This document shows, piece by piece, positions 17,134 through 27,657 of a stretch of DNA of 39,604 nucleotides (the first letter of the stretch is position 1; each line of letters starts with the position of its first letter). Position numbers and translations under genes: made by a program. Under the pieces are notes generated by a model, which saw only the letters and a program-made list of their open reading frames with translations, was not told the origin of the DNA and made no database searches. Origin of the DNA: Opitutales bacterium (GTDB lineage Bacteria > Verrucomicrobiota > Verrucomicrobiia > Opitutales > Seribacteraceae); NCBI GenBank assembly GCA_900299365.1, contig OMJS01000085.1, forward strand, positions 1 through 39,604. The letters run 5' to 3'.

Positions 17134-18022
17134 TTTATTTTCCAAATCGGGTAAACCTAAGTGGTTACGGGCCAAATTACCATCTGGGCCAGAATTTGGA
17201 AAGGTAAGGAATTTAGTTGATGAAAATCAGTTGCACACAGTATGTCAAAGTGCGCAATGTCCAAACATGGGAGAATGCTGGTCTAGGGGAACAGCCACTT
17301 TAATGATCCTTGGAAATATCTGCACGAGAGCTTGTTCCTTTTGTGCGATCCAAACTGGAAAGCCTACCGAGTTAGATCTTGCCGAACCCCCCAGAGTCGC
17401 CGATGCCGTTGCCAAGATGGGCCTTAAGCATTGTGTACTCACTTCCGTTGCAAGGGATGATTTACCAGATGGCGGGGCAAAAGTATGGGCCGCCACTATC
17501 CGTGCTGTACGGTATCGTAACCCGGGTACCGCCATAGAAGTATTGGTCCCAGACTTCAAAGGTAATTTTGACAGCCTTGACATCGTATTGGATGCCAAGC
17601 CAGACATTTTTAATCATAATTTGGAAACGGTTGAACGCCTCCAACGGCCCATTCGTAAAACTGCACATTATCAGAGAAGTTTGGATGTTCTCCAGCATGC
17701 CAAAAGTCGTGATTTTCCTATCAAATCAGGAATTATGCTTGGACTTGGCGAAAAAGAGCCCGAGATCAGGCAAGCCTTGCAAGATCTTGCTGGAATTGGA
17801 CTAAATGTTTTGACTCTTGGCCAGTATCTTCAACCCAGTGCAGAATATGCTCCTATTGACCGTTGGGTAACTCCTGAAGAATTTGATTCATGGAAATCTA
17901 AGGCCCATGATCTTGGGATTGAAGTTGTCGAATCAGGACCACTGGTGCGTTCGTCTTACCATGCAGATGAACAATCTGACCGTTATTCTAGACAAGCCAA
18001 GCTTTCTGAAGTTTCGGCATAA
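17126..18022 (+). CDS. lipA: Lipoyl synthase
   Basis: LipA inserts two sulfur atoms into octanoylated lipoyl domains by radical SAM chemistry, for pyruvate and 2-oxoglutarate dehydrogenases and glycine cleavage. The 298-residue protein carries both iron-sulfur motifs: the auxiliary cluster cysteines Cys40, Cys45 and Cys51 (CQSAQCPNMGEC) and the radical SAM triad Cys66, Cys70 and Cys73 (CTRACSFC). It also has the C-terminal RSSYHA segment, whose Ser ligates the auxiliary cluster. Conserved TSVARDDLPDGGA and FNHNLETVERL segments are intact. LipB is not adjacent. It is the last gene of the topB operon, with hairpins following at 18037 and 18072. Confidence 0.97.
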   Translation: MTDLFSKSGKPKWLRAKLPSGPEFGKVRNLVDENQLHTVCQSAQCPNMGECWSRGTATLMILGNICTRACSFCAIQTGKPTELDLAEPPRVADAVAKMGLKHCVLTSVARDDLPDGGAKVWAATIRAVRYRNPGTAIEVLVPDFKGNFDSLDIVLDAKPDIFNHNLETVERLQRPIRKTAHYQRSLDVLQHAKSRDFPIKSGIMLGLGEKEPEIRQALQDLAGIGLNVLTLGQYLQPSAEYAPIDRWVTPEEFDSWKSKAHDLGIEVVESGPLVRSSYHADEQSDRYSRQAKLSEVSA

Positions 18023-18036
18023 CTTCTTCTTTTAAT

Positions 18037-18064
18037 GCCCATTTCAAATTGGGCGTTTGATTTT
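18037..18064 (+). terminator. Possible lipA terminator hairpin
   Basis: A stem GCCCA/TGGGC (18037-18041 with 18050-18054) around an eight-base loop is followed by GTTTGATTTT. The uridine tract is interrupted, so it would be a weak terminator by itself. Confidence 0.4.
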
Positions 18065-18103
18065 ATAAAAGAAAAGGCGCTCTCCGAAGAGAACGCCTTT
18101 TCA
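18065..18103 (-). terminator. Strong groEL terminator, probably bidirectional
   Basis: The repeat AAAAGGCG (18072-18079) pairs with CGCCTTTT (18094-18101), with an inner TCTC/GAGA stem. In the minus-strand RNA the 18080/18093 position becomes a G-U pair, giving a continuous 13-pair stem closed by a C(UUCG)G tetraloop and followed by UUUUCUUUU. On the plus strand the same position is a mismatch and the loop is CGAA, so it favours the groEL direction but can also stop lipA transcripts. Confidence 0.85.
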
Positions 18104-18124
18104 AAAGTAGGTAAGAAAATATTC

Positions 18125-19777
<1,653 letters not shown>

Positions 19778-19795
19778 TTACGATTTGTGAATGAA

Positions 19796-20092
19796 TCAAC
19801 CTACAATCCCGAGGATATCTTCCTCGCGGAGAATCTTGTATTCGACATCGTCGACTTTTACGTCGGTTCCGCCGTATTTGCTGATCAAAACTTTGTCACC
19901 CTTCTTTACTTGGAAGGGAACATCATTTCCAGAGTCGTCCTTTTTCCCTGTACCTAGGGCAACAACTTCCGCTTCCTGCGGCTTTTCTTTGGCTGAATCA
20001 GGGATAATGATCCCGCCCTTTACTTGCTCATCTTCATCGACTTGCTTGACCAGAACGCGATCTCCCAGTGGAGTGATTTTTGGTTTACTCAT
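19796..20092 (-). CDS. groES: Co-chaperonin GroES (10 kDa)
   Basis: GroES caps the GroEL ring. The 98-residue protein has [33 protein letters not shown], in which the mobile loop GGIIIPDSA contacts GroEL, and the C-terminal [24 protein letters not shown]. Length is standard. It is the first gene of the groES-groEL pair, with a perfect -10 box TATAAT on the minus strand 27-32 bases before the ATG. A weak AAGGA lies just before the start. Confidence 0.97.
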   Translation of the reverse strand: MSKPKITPLGDRVLVKQVDEDEQVKGGIIIPDSAKEKPQEAEVVALGTGKKDDSGNDVPFQVKKGDKVLISKYGGTDVKVDDVEYKILREEDILGIVG

Positions 20093-20118
20093 ATTCCTTA
20101 GTTTTTGGGTTAAGTTAG

Positions 20119-20124
20119 ATTATA
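20119..20124 (-). promoter_or_regulatory. Predicted -10 box of the groES-groEL operon
   Basis: On the minus strand the sequence TATAAT is a perfect -10 box 26 bases from the groES start codon. The -35 region (CTTTTC at 17 bases) matches poorly. Neither a CIRCE inverted repeat nor a sigma32-type promoter is present in the 100-base gap. Confidence 0.45.
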
Positions 20125-20139
20125 TTTTATGATTAACAG

Positions 20140-20171
20140 GAGAAAAGCTGTTACCAAGAGTATCCAGCTTA
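20140..20171 (-). terminator. Possible dnaK terminator
   Basis: AAGCT (20145-20149) pairs with AGCTT (20166-20170), and a second short stem G50/C64, TAC/GTA continues it after a bulge and a mismatch. In the minus-strand RNA it is followed by UUUU. The stem is imperfect and the uridine run short, so it may be leaky into groES. Confidence 0.4.
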
Positions 20172-20192
20172 CAAAGTTTTATTAAATAGAGA

Positions 20193-22145
20193 TCAGGATT
20201 CTTTCTTTTCGTCATTCTCCTCATCAACTACTTCAAAATCCGCATCGACAATATCATCGTCTTTTGATTTTTCGTTACCGCCCGATGCTTGTGCCTGAGC
20301 CGCTGCTGCTGCAGGATCACCGTGAGTTCCACCAGCTTCTGCTGCTTGTTTTGCAAGCTCTTCAAAACCTTTTTCAAGTTTTTGTTTAGCTTCCTTGAGA
20401 GCAGATGGGGTGGACGATTGATCATCCAAAACTTTTTTGGCATCGGAAAGCATCTCACCGATTTTCTCTTTCAAATCTTCGGGAGCATTATCACCGAGAT
20501 CGGTAAGTTGCTTTTCACATTGATAAACGAGGGAATCTAATTCGTTGCGTGTTTGCACAGATTCCTTTTTCTCCTTGTCTTGATCAGCAAATTTCTCAGC
20601 TTCTTTCTTTAATCTCTCAACTTCAACCTCATCCATGCTTGAAGATCCGGAAATGGTTATTTTTTGATCTTTGCCAGTGTCTTTATCTTTAGCATTAACA
20701 TTGAGAATACCGTTTGCATCGATATCAAAAGTTACTTCGATCTGGGGAGTTCCACGGGGTGCAGGGCGGATACCATCAAGTTTAAAAGTCCCAAGGGTTT
20801 TATTGTCCTGAGACATGGCTCTCTCGCCTTGCAATACAACAATATCAACCGCTGGTTGATTATCGGCTGCGGTGGAGAAAACTTGGGATTTCTTCGTTGG
20901 GATAGTTGTATTACGCTCAATCATAGGTGTGGAAACCCCCCCGGCGGTTTCTATGCCCAGGGTAAGTGGAGTAACATCGAGCAATAAGACATCATTAACA
21001 TCGCCTTGCAGAACAGCACCTTGAATAGCAGCACCAATTGCAACAACCTCATCTGGATTAACTCCTTGATGAGGATCTTTCCCGCCCAATTCTTTGGCAA
21101 TCTCAACAACGCGGGGACTACGGGTCATACCCCCAACTAAAACTAGGTTACCAACCTCTCCAATGCTTAGACCTGAGTCATCAAGGCAAGACTTGAAGGG
21201 ATTTTTAGTTCGTTCATATAGATCATCGCAGATTTGCTCGAGCTTAGACCTAGAAAGATTAATATTGAGGTGTTTTGGCCCGGAGGAATCAGCCGTAATA
21301 AACGGAAGATTGATATCTGTAGACTGAGATGAAGAAAGAGCCATTTTCGCTTTCTCGGCTTCTTCTTTCAGTCTTTGCATCGCCATAGGATCTCCAGATA
21401 AATCAATGCCTTGCTCTTTTTTGAAGTCCTCAACAAGCCAATTTATGATCTTATTATCCCAATTATCTCCTCCTAACTGAGTATCACCGTTTGTGGCCTT
21501 TACCTCGAATACACCATCCGCAATCTCCAACACACTGATATCGAAGGTACCACCGCCAAGATCATAAACCGCAATGGTTTCCTCACCTTTTTTATCCAAA
21601 CCATAGGCAAGCGAGGCGGCAGTTGGTTCGTTGATAATTCTCAATACTTCTAATCCGGCAATCGCACCAGCATCCTTGGTTGCACGCCTTTGATCATCGT
21701 TGAAGTAAGCTGGAACCGTAATAACCGCTTGAGTAACTGCCTCACCGAGGTAGGCTTCGGCATCTGCCTTCAGCTTTGCCAAAACCATTGAAGAAATCTG
21801 TTCCGGCATAAAGGTTTCCGTCTTTCCATCTATATCGCACTCAATGACAGCAGCTCCGTTCTTTCCTTCGACAACTTTATAAGGAAGGGTGTCCACTTCC
21901 TCTTTAATCTCGTCAAACTTTCGACCAATCAAACGCTTGGCGGAAAAAATAGTGTTCTGTGGATTGGTTACAGCCTGCCGCTTGGCAGCCTGTCCAACAA
22001 TTCTTTCTCCGGTTTTTGAGAATGCCACAATTGAAGGGGTTGTACGATTGCCCTCGGAATTAGGAATTACCTTGGGCTCGCCCGCTTCCATAACGGCCAT
22101 GCATGAATTACTTGTGCCTAAATCTATACCTAATATTTTGCTCAC
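20193..22145 (-). CDS. dnaK: Chaperone DnaK (Hsp70)
   Basis: DnaK binds unfolded peptide segments under ATP control. The 650-residue protein starts with the actin-fold ATPase ([22 protein letters not shown] and [17 protein letters not shown], with LVGGMTRSP), runs through the conserved linker ([22 protein letters not shown]) into the substrate-binding beta domain, and ends with a helical lid and acidic tail (EENDEKKES). The start codon is GTG with no Shine-Dalgarno sequence. It lies 193 bases after rbfA on the same strand with its own predicted promoter. DnaJ, GrpE and HrcA are not in the window. Confidence 0.98.
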   Translation of the reverse strand: MSKILGIDLGTSNSCMAVMEAGEPKVIPNSEGNRTTPSIVAFSKTGERIVGQAAKRQAVTNPQNTIFSAKRLIGRKFDEIKEEVDTLPYKVVEGKNGAAVIECDIDGKTETFMPEQISSMVLAKLKADAEAYLGEAVTQAVITVPAYFNDDQRRATKDAGAIAGLEVLRIINEPTAASLAYGLDKKGEETIAVYDLGGGTFDISVLEIADGVFEVKATNGDTQLGGDNWDNKIINWLVEDFKKEQGIDLSGDPMAMQRLKEEAEKAKMALSSSQSTDINLPFITADSSGPKHLNINLSRSKLEQICDDLYERTKNPFKSCLDDSGLSIGEVGNLVLVGGMTRSPRVVEIAKELGGKDPHQGVNPDEVVAIGAAIQGAVLQGDVNDVLLLDVTPLTLGIETAGGVSTPMIERNTTIPTKKSQVFSTAADNQPAVDIVVLQGERAMSQDNKTLGTFKLDGIRPAPRGTPQIEVTFDIDANGILNVNAKDKDTGKDQKITISGSSSMDEVEVERLKKEAEKFADQDKEKKESVQTRNELDSLVYQCEKQLTDLGDNAPEDLKEKIGEMLSDAKKVLDDQSSTPSALKEAKQKLEKGFEELAKQAAEAGGTHGDPAAAAAQAQASGGNEKSKDDDIVDADFEVVDEENDEKKES

Positions 22146-22157
22146 GGCGGTTTAATT

Positions 22158-22170
22158 GCACGATCCGTGC
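22158..22170 (-). promoter_or_regulatory. Small hairpin in the dnaK leader
   Basis: GCACG-ATC-CGTGC is a perfect five-base-pair inverted repeat with a three-base loop, ending 12 bases before the GTG start codon of dnaK. It lies within the predicted mRNA leader. It might influence initiation, but the stem is short. Confidence 0.3.
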
Positions 22171-22236
22171 CTAAATAAAAATATCAACTAAACCATTAAT
22201 AAACAAATGCTTAAGAAAATTATAACGATTTAATAA

Positions 22237-22264
22237 ATTAGATTTCTTAAGGTATTTGTGACAA
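22237..22264 (-). promoter_or_regulatory. dnaK: Predicted dnaK promoter
   Basis: On the minus strand a -35 box TTGTCA (22259-22264) is followed, after 16 bases, by the -10 box TCTAAT (22237-22242), five of six consensus bases. It would give a leader of about 85 bases. The -35 box coincides with one of the TGTGACA motifs described at 22257-22306. Confidence 0.5.
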
Positions 22265-22306
22265 GATGTCGCTGGGTGTGACAGGCAAGATGACACATTG
22301 TGTCAT
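22257..22306. promoter_or_regulatory. Cluster of TGTGACA/TGACACA motifs at the dnaK promoter
   Basis: TGTGACA occurs at 22257-22263 and again at 22277-22283, exactly 20 bases apart. A 17-base palindrome with eight-base arms (ATGACACA, one base, TGTGTCAT) lies at 22290-22306. The first copy overlaps the predicted dnaK -35 box. The palindrome has no following uridine run, so it is not a rbfA intrinsic terminator. The arrangement suggests an operator for an unidentified regulator. Confidence 0.5.
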
Positions 22307-22338
22307 GAAATCTAGTGATTAATAATAAGAAGCAGAAT

Positions 22339-22689
22339 TCACTCAGGAGAATTAGTATCATCCAAAGTGTCTAAGATCTCCATCACCCGATTACCCCGCT
22401 CAATACCAAGATCTCTTACAAACTCGAGCTTTGGTGAATATTTTAAAACCACATGTTTACTTACCACCCCACGGATTTCACCAGCGTGTTTACGGAAGAA
22501 ATGCTGGGCTTGTCGGGCACATAGCTCATCACCCACTACTGAATATGCAACCGTGGCATTCCTCAAGTCTGCAGAGACATCAACAGAGGTAATGGTCCAA
22601 CGAACGGTTTCTGCACCGTAACGAGTACTAAGAAAGTTACCAATCTCTCTTTTTACCAATTCATTAACTCTCGTAAGCCTTAAGCTCAT
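22339..22689 (-). CDS. rbfA: 30S ribosome-binding factor A
   Basis: RbfA binds the small subunit during late 16S rRNA maturation and cold adaptation. The 116-residue protein has the KH-like fold pattern: RLTRVNELVKREIGNFL at the N-terminus, WTITSVDVSADLRNATVAYSVVG in the centre, and VVLKYSPKLEFVRD in the last strand. Length is typical. It lies 17 bases after infB on the same strand, the common infB-rbfA order, and is the last gene of the nusA operon. Confidence 0.93.
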   Translation of the reverse strand: MSLRLTRVNELVKREIGNFLSTRYGAETVRWTITSVDVSADLRNATVAYSVVGDELCARQAQHFFRKHAGEIRGVVSKHVVLKYSPKLEFVRDLGIERGNRVMEILDTLDDTNSPE

Positions 22690-22706
22690 CGGAAGTAGAT
22701 TAAGGG

Positions 22707-25049
22707 TTATAGAGTGGGACGGATCTTATCTATCTCGAAAGTTTCGATAACATCACCTTCTTCATACTTATCAAAAGCATCTAGCCGCATACCGCACTCG
22801 AAACCAGCCTTTACCTCAGTCACATCGTCTTTGAAACGGCGTAAAGTATCTATTTTTCCTTCGGCAACAATTTCACCAGCCCGAACTAGGCGGGCACCTT
22901 TATTTCGGGTAATCGTACCTTCCATAACCATACAACCCGCCACCGTTCTGCCCTTACTTACGCGGAATACTTGTCGTACCTCGGCACGACCAGTTTTATT
23001 TTCCACAAGCTCAGGCTCAAGAAGTTCTGACATGTTTTCTTTAACCAAGTCAATGATTTGGTAAATAATACTATTTTGGAAAACATTAACACCTAGGTGT
23101 TTTGCTTCGCCCATCACACCATTCTCTAATTTTACATTGAAGCCAAGAATATCAGCATTTGAGGTGTTTGCCATTTTTACATCATTCTTGGTGATTTGAC
23201 CGACATCTGAATGAACAATTTCTAGATCGACCTTGTCACTATCTATCAGATCTAGGGAATCTTTAAGTGCCTCAACCGAACCCCGCACATCTCCCTTAAT
23301 AATCACCCGATAGTTGGTGGCTTTACTTTTACTAATAGCCGCAAATAAAGCATCGACGGCGGCGGAATTCTCAGTTTCATCATCTGCTTCACTTTCATCA
23401 ACAGATGAAACATCCTCGGATACGGAAAGTAATTTCTTTTCCATATCGGCATGCTCTTCCGCTTCCCTTCTGGCAACTCTTTCGTTTTTAGCCCCCTTAC
23501 ATATGGCACCACAATCTGGAACCTCGGACCAACCAAGAACATTTACGGGAGTAGAAGGAGGAGCAGACTTAACCTGATTTCCCTGATCATCGATCATGGC
23601 CTTCACCTTGCAATATACAGACCCACAATGAAAAGAGTCCCCAACCTTAAGGGTTCCCTTTTGCACGATGATGGTTGCGGTAGGACCGCGACCAACCTCC
23701 ATACGTGCCTCGATCACAATCGCTTCAGTCACGGCGGTTGGATTGGCCTTAAGTTCCATCAACTCAGCCTGCAACAAAACCATATCTAACAGTTCATCAA
23801 TGTTATCTCCCTTCAGGGCAGATACTGGAACAGTTACAACATCTCCCCCCCAATCTTCAGCGGGAATTGAACGCTCCTGCATCTGGGTCTTAACTTTATC
23901 AATATCAGCACCTTTTGTGTCGGTTTTATTGATCGCAACCATTAGAGAGGACTGTGATCGCTGGGCAAATTTCAAAGCCTCTTCAGTTTGTGGCATAAAA
24001 CCATCATCAGCAGCAACAACCAATATACTTACATCCGTAAGGTTTGCTCCACGCTCACGAATTTTGGAAAATGCAGCATGACCTGGGGTGTCTAAAAAGG
24101 TGATTTTCTGACCATTATGATCAATTTGATACGCTCCCACATGCTGGGTAATTCCCCCAGCTTCACCACCGACAACATTTGCCTTTCGAATGGTATCGAG
24201 CAAGGTAGTCTTTCCATGATCGACATGTCCAAGTATACAAACGATGGGCGGTCTAGGCTTGAGAAATTTTTCATCATTCTCATCTACCACTTCTTTTACT
24301 TTTTTCGTTTGTGGTTCAGATTTTTCTCCACGATGCCGGATTTCCAGTTCAAAGCCTTTGGATTTTGCCAGTTTGCTCGCAACATCTTCCTCGATGGTCT
24401 GATTCATGGAAGCAAATATTCCCATTTCCATCAGCTCGGAAATAAGTTGAAAGGGCTTGAGTCCAATCAGACTGGCAAAATCGCGAACCACAATGGGTGG
24501 TTTTACAATTACTAGGTTACCTTCTACGATTCCAGCAGATTCATCAAGATCAGATGGCTGTGTAGCCGTTTTTTCAGCGATTGGGGAAGGTTTTACGGGC
24601 GGAGGAGGTGGTGCACCGGCACTCTTGGAAGGTGGGGGGGGAAGACTGGGTGCAGCACCTGCAGTTTTTTCAACTGGTTCAGGAACCATCTCAATATCTT
24701 CTGGTAACTGGCTGTTTTTCTCTTCCCTGCTAGCGGCAAGTGCATCTTTCTCTGCCTGTTCAGCTTTTTCTTTTTCTTCACGCTCCCGGTCCAAGTCTTG
24801 CTTGGTTTTTACAAAAGGTACATCAGTTGATTTTTCTTTTACCTCGGTTTTTTCTTCTCCCTTGGGACTTTCCAAATTTTCGGGTAATACCGATGATTCT
24901 TTAAATTCATCGATCAAAGATTGTGCAGTAATGTTATCGATGGTGGAAGATGCACTTTTTACATCATACCCACGCTCTGCCAAGATTTCGATGACCTCCT
25001 TGCTTGTTTTATTGGTCTCTTTGGCGATCGCGTGAATTCTTACACTCAT
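22707..25049 (-). CDS. infB: Translation initiation factor IF-2
   Basis: IF-2 is the GTPase that brings initiator tRNA to the 30S subunit. The 780-residue protein has an N-terminal helical domain (residues 1-50, ETNKTSKEVIEILAERGYDV), a charged and proline-rich linker (about 50-190), and the G domain with P-loop GHVDHGKTT at 274-282. The DTPGHAAF and NKTD motifs follow, then domains II-IV ending in GMRLDAFDKYEEGDVIETFEI. An insertion rich in Glu and Ser (about 490-560) sits before domain III. It follows nusA by 32 bases. No Shine-Dalgarno sequence precedes the ATG. Confidence 0.97.
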   Translation of the reverse strand: MSVRIHAIAKETNKTSKEVIEILAERGYDVKSASSTIDNITAQSLIDEFKESSVLPENLESPKGEEKTEVKEKSTDVPFVKTKQDLDREREEKEKAEQAEKDALAASREEKNSQLPEDIEMVPEPVEKTAGAAPSLPPPPSKSAGAPPPPPVKPSPIAEKTATQPSDLDESAGIVEGNLVIVKPPIVVRDFASLIGLKPFQLISELMEMGIFASMNQTIEEDVASKLAKSKGFELEIRHRGEKSEPQTKKVKEVVDENDEKFLKPRPPIVCILGHVDHGKTTLLDTIRKANVVGGEAGGITQHVGAYQIDHNGQKITFLDTPGHAAFSKIRERGANLTDVSILVVAADDGFMPQTEEALKFAQRSQSSLMVAINKTDTKGADIDKVKTQMQERSIPAEDWGGDVVTVPVSALKGDNIDELLDMVLLQAELMELKANPTAVTEAIVIEARMEVGRGPTATIIVQKGTLKVGDSFHCGSVYCKVKAMIDDQGNQVKSAPPSTPVNVLGWSEVPDCGAICKGAKNERVARREAEEHADMEKKLLSVSEDVSSVDESEADDETENSAAVDALFAAISKSKATNYRVIIKGDVRGSVEALKDSLDLIDSDKVDLEIVHSDVGQITKNDVKMANTSNADILGFNVKLENGVMGEAKHLGVNVFQNSIIYQIIDLVKENMSELLEPELVENKTGRAEVRQVFRVSKGRTVAGCMVMEGTITRNKGARLVRAGEIVAEGKIDTLRRFKDDVTEVKAGFECGMRLDAFDKYEEGDVIETFEIDKIRPTL

Positions 25050-25081
25050 ATAAAATTAATTTAACCTAAATTATTTAAGGA

Positions 25082-26338
25082 TTAGGACTCGGAGTTGGAT
25101 GAATCTGAGGAAACCTTTTCTAAGATGTGCTGTGCTATTGAATCATCAAAACCCAATCCGACTAAATCAGTGTGAGTGACTCCCTCGAACGCCTCTGGAC
25201 TGACCAAACCAAAAGCGACGAGACGGTCAGCAACTTCAAATTCGATACCCACGGATGTTAAGCCCTCAGCAGCTTTGGCTTTTCTTTCATCAAATCCAAC
25301 TTCTTTCACAACCACTTTGCCAATATCGAGCTTCCATCCGAGTAAACGCGAAGTAAGTCGGGCATTAATGCCTTTCCTACCTATGGCAACTGATAGATCA
25401 TCTTCTTTTACTTCGAAGTACATTCGACGTTTATCACGATCGAGGGTGACATTCTGAGGAACCGCAGGTTTAAGTGCCTCGACTAATTGTTCGATAGGAT
25501 CCTCAAACCAGCGAACGATATCCACCTTTTCACCGTTCATTTCTCGGACAATGCTTTTAACTCGCCCGCCACGTGCACCCACGCAAGCACCAACCGGATC
25601 AACTTTGGGGTCGGTGCTCTTTACACAAACCTTGGTACGATAACCAGGTTCTCGAGCCATTGCGGCCAAAGAAACTGTGCCATCGGCAATTTCTGAAACT
25701 TCCATATCAAAAAGCTTGCGTACAAAATTAAGGCTGGAACGACTGAGAATCAATTCTGGTCCCCTTCCCTGTTGTTCAAGCTTAACCAACAGGCAACGGA
25801 TTCTCTCTCCGGGCACCCAATCTTCTCCAGGGGCTTGCTCACGCCAAGGCAGTAAAGCTTCTGCTTTTCCAACTTCGACAATCAAGTCGCCACGCTCTTT
25901 TCGACGCACAGTCCCGGTAACCAGGTTGCCCACTTGGTCTCGAAATTCATCGTAAATATGCTCTTTTTCGAACTGACGAAGTCTTTGTTTGATCGCTTGC
26001 TCAGCGGTTTTGGCTGCGATACGGCCAAGGTAGGCAGGGTCCATCTCTCTCTCGACAATGTCTCCAACCTGAGGATTGTCGGCATAAAGTCGTGCTTTAT
26101 CCACATGGATCTCACGGGCAGTATCCGAAACAGACTCAACCACCTCAAGAAGCGTCCATGCTTGAAGAGCACCGTTCTTTGGGTTGATCTCCACTCGTAC
26201 TTCGCTTGGTTCGGAATTAGCACCACCACGCTCTGCTGCCGCCTTGACGGCATTTTCGATCGTGGCGATCATGTCGGGGCGACTTATACCCTTCTCTTTT
26301 TCCATGTATTCTAGGACTGCGAGAATTTCGCTGCTCAT
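25082..26338 (-). CDS. nusA: Transcription termination/antitermination factor NusA
   Basis: NusA binds RNA polymerase and nascent RNA, promoting pausing, intrinsic termination or antitermination. The 418-residue protein shows the N-terminal polymerase-binding domain ([13 protein letters not shown]), an S1 domain ([27 protein letters not shown]), and two KH domains ([28 protein letters not shown] and [16 protein letters not shown]). A short C-terminal helical segment ([17 protein letters not shown]) takes the place of the longer acidic repeats of E. coli NusA (495 residues). RimP, the usual upstream neighbour, is absent. A promoter and an intrinsic terminator both lie in its leader. Confidence 0.96.
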   Translation of the reverse strand: MSSEILAVLEYMEKEKGISRPDMIATIENAVKAAAERGGANSEPSEVRVEINPKNGALQAWTLLEVVESVSDTAREIHVDKARLYADNPQVGDIVEREMDPAYLGRIAAKTAEQAIKQRLRQFEKEHIYDEFRDQVGNLVTGTVRRKERGDLIVEVGKAEALLPWREQAPGEDWVPGERIRCLLVKLEQQGRGPELILSRSSLNFVRKLFDMEVSEIADGTVSLAAMAREPGYRTKVCVKSTDPKVDPVGACVGARGGRVKSIVREMNGEKVDIVRWFEDPIEQLVEALKPAVPQNVTLDRDKRRMYFEVKEDDLSVAIGRKGINARLTSRLLGWKLDIGKVVVKEVGFDERKAKAAEGLTSVGIEFEVADRLVAFGLVSPEAFEGVTHTDLVGLGFDDSIAQHILEKVSSDSSNSES

Positions 26339-26369
26339 GGGACTAATATTGTAATTGTTAAAATGAAGT

Positions 26370-26398
26370 AAAAAAAAAAGACGAGCGAATCGCCCGTC
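26370..26398 (-). terminator. Intrinsic terminator in the nusA leader (possible attenuator)
   Basis: In the minus-strand RNA, GACGGGCG (26398 down to 26391) pairs with CGCUCGUC (26387 down to 26380) around the loop AUU, giving eight pairs including one G-U, and is followed by ten uridines (26379-26370). On the plus strand that pair becomes an A-C mismatch, so it acts toward nusA. It lies 32 bases upstream of the nusA ATG and downstream of the nusA promoter, and no minus-strand gene precedes it. Confidence 0.8.
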
Positions 26399-26429
26399 CC
26401 TTGTGGACTAGACTGAGATTAAAGAAACT

Positions 26430-26457
26430 AATGTATCAAAATGGTCGTTTTTGTCAA
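26430..26457 (-). promoter_or_regulatory. Predicted nusA-infB-rbfA promoter
   Basis: On the minus strand a perfect -35 box TTGACA (26452-26457) is followed, after 16 bases, by TACATT (26430-26435), preceded by TG in the extended -10 position. Transcription would begin near 26423, giving an 85-base leader that contains the terminator at 26370-26398. Confidence 0.65.
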
Positions 26458-26516
26458 CGAATACATCTTTGGTAAGAAGTCAGGTTTTTTTCCTCTTTGC
26501 ACGAGTACATACTTAG

Positions 26517-27641
<1,125 letters not shown>

Positions 27642-27657
27642 TCTTTTTCTAGATTAG

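Noticed and set aside
20093-20192. CIRCE (HrcA operator) before groES
   Set aside because: I searched by eye for TTAGCACTC and GAGTGCTAA in this gap and found neither.
22290-22306. Palindrome after rbfA as an intrinsic terminator
   Set aside because: No uridine run follows on either strand, so an operator is more likely.
24457-25035. 192-residue plus-strand open reading frame opposite infB
   Set aside because: It is Ser/Gly-rich, has no recognisable domain, and is the antisense of the Glu/Lys- and Pro-rich IF-2 linker; a shadow of codon bias.
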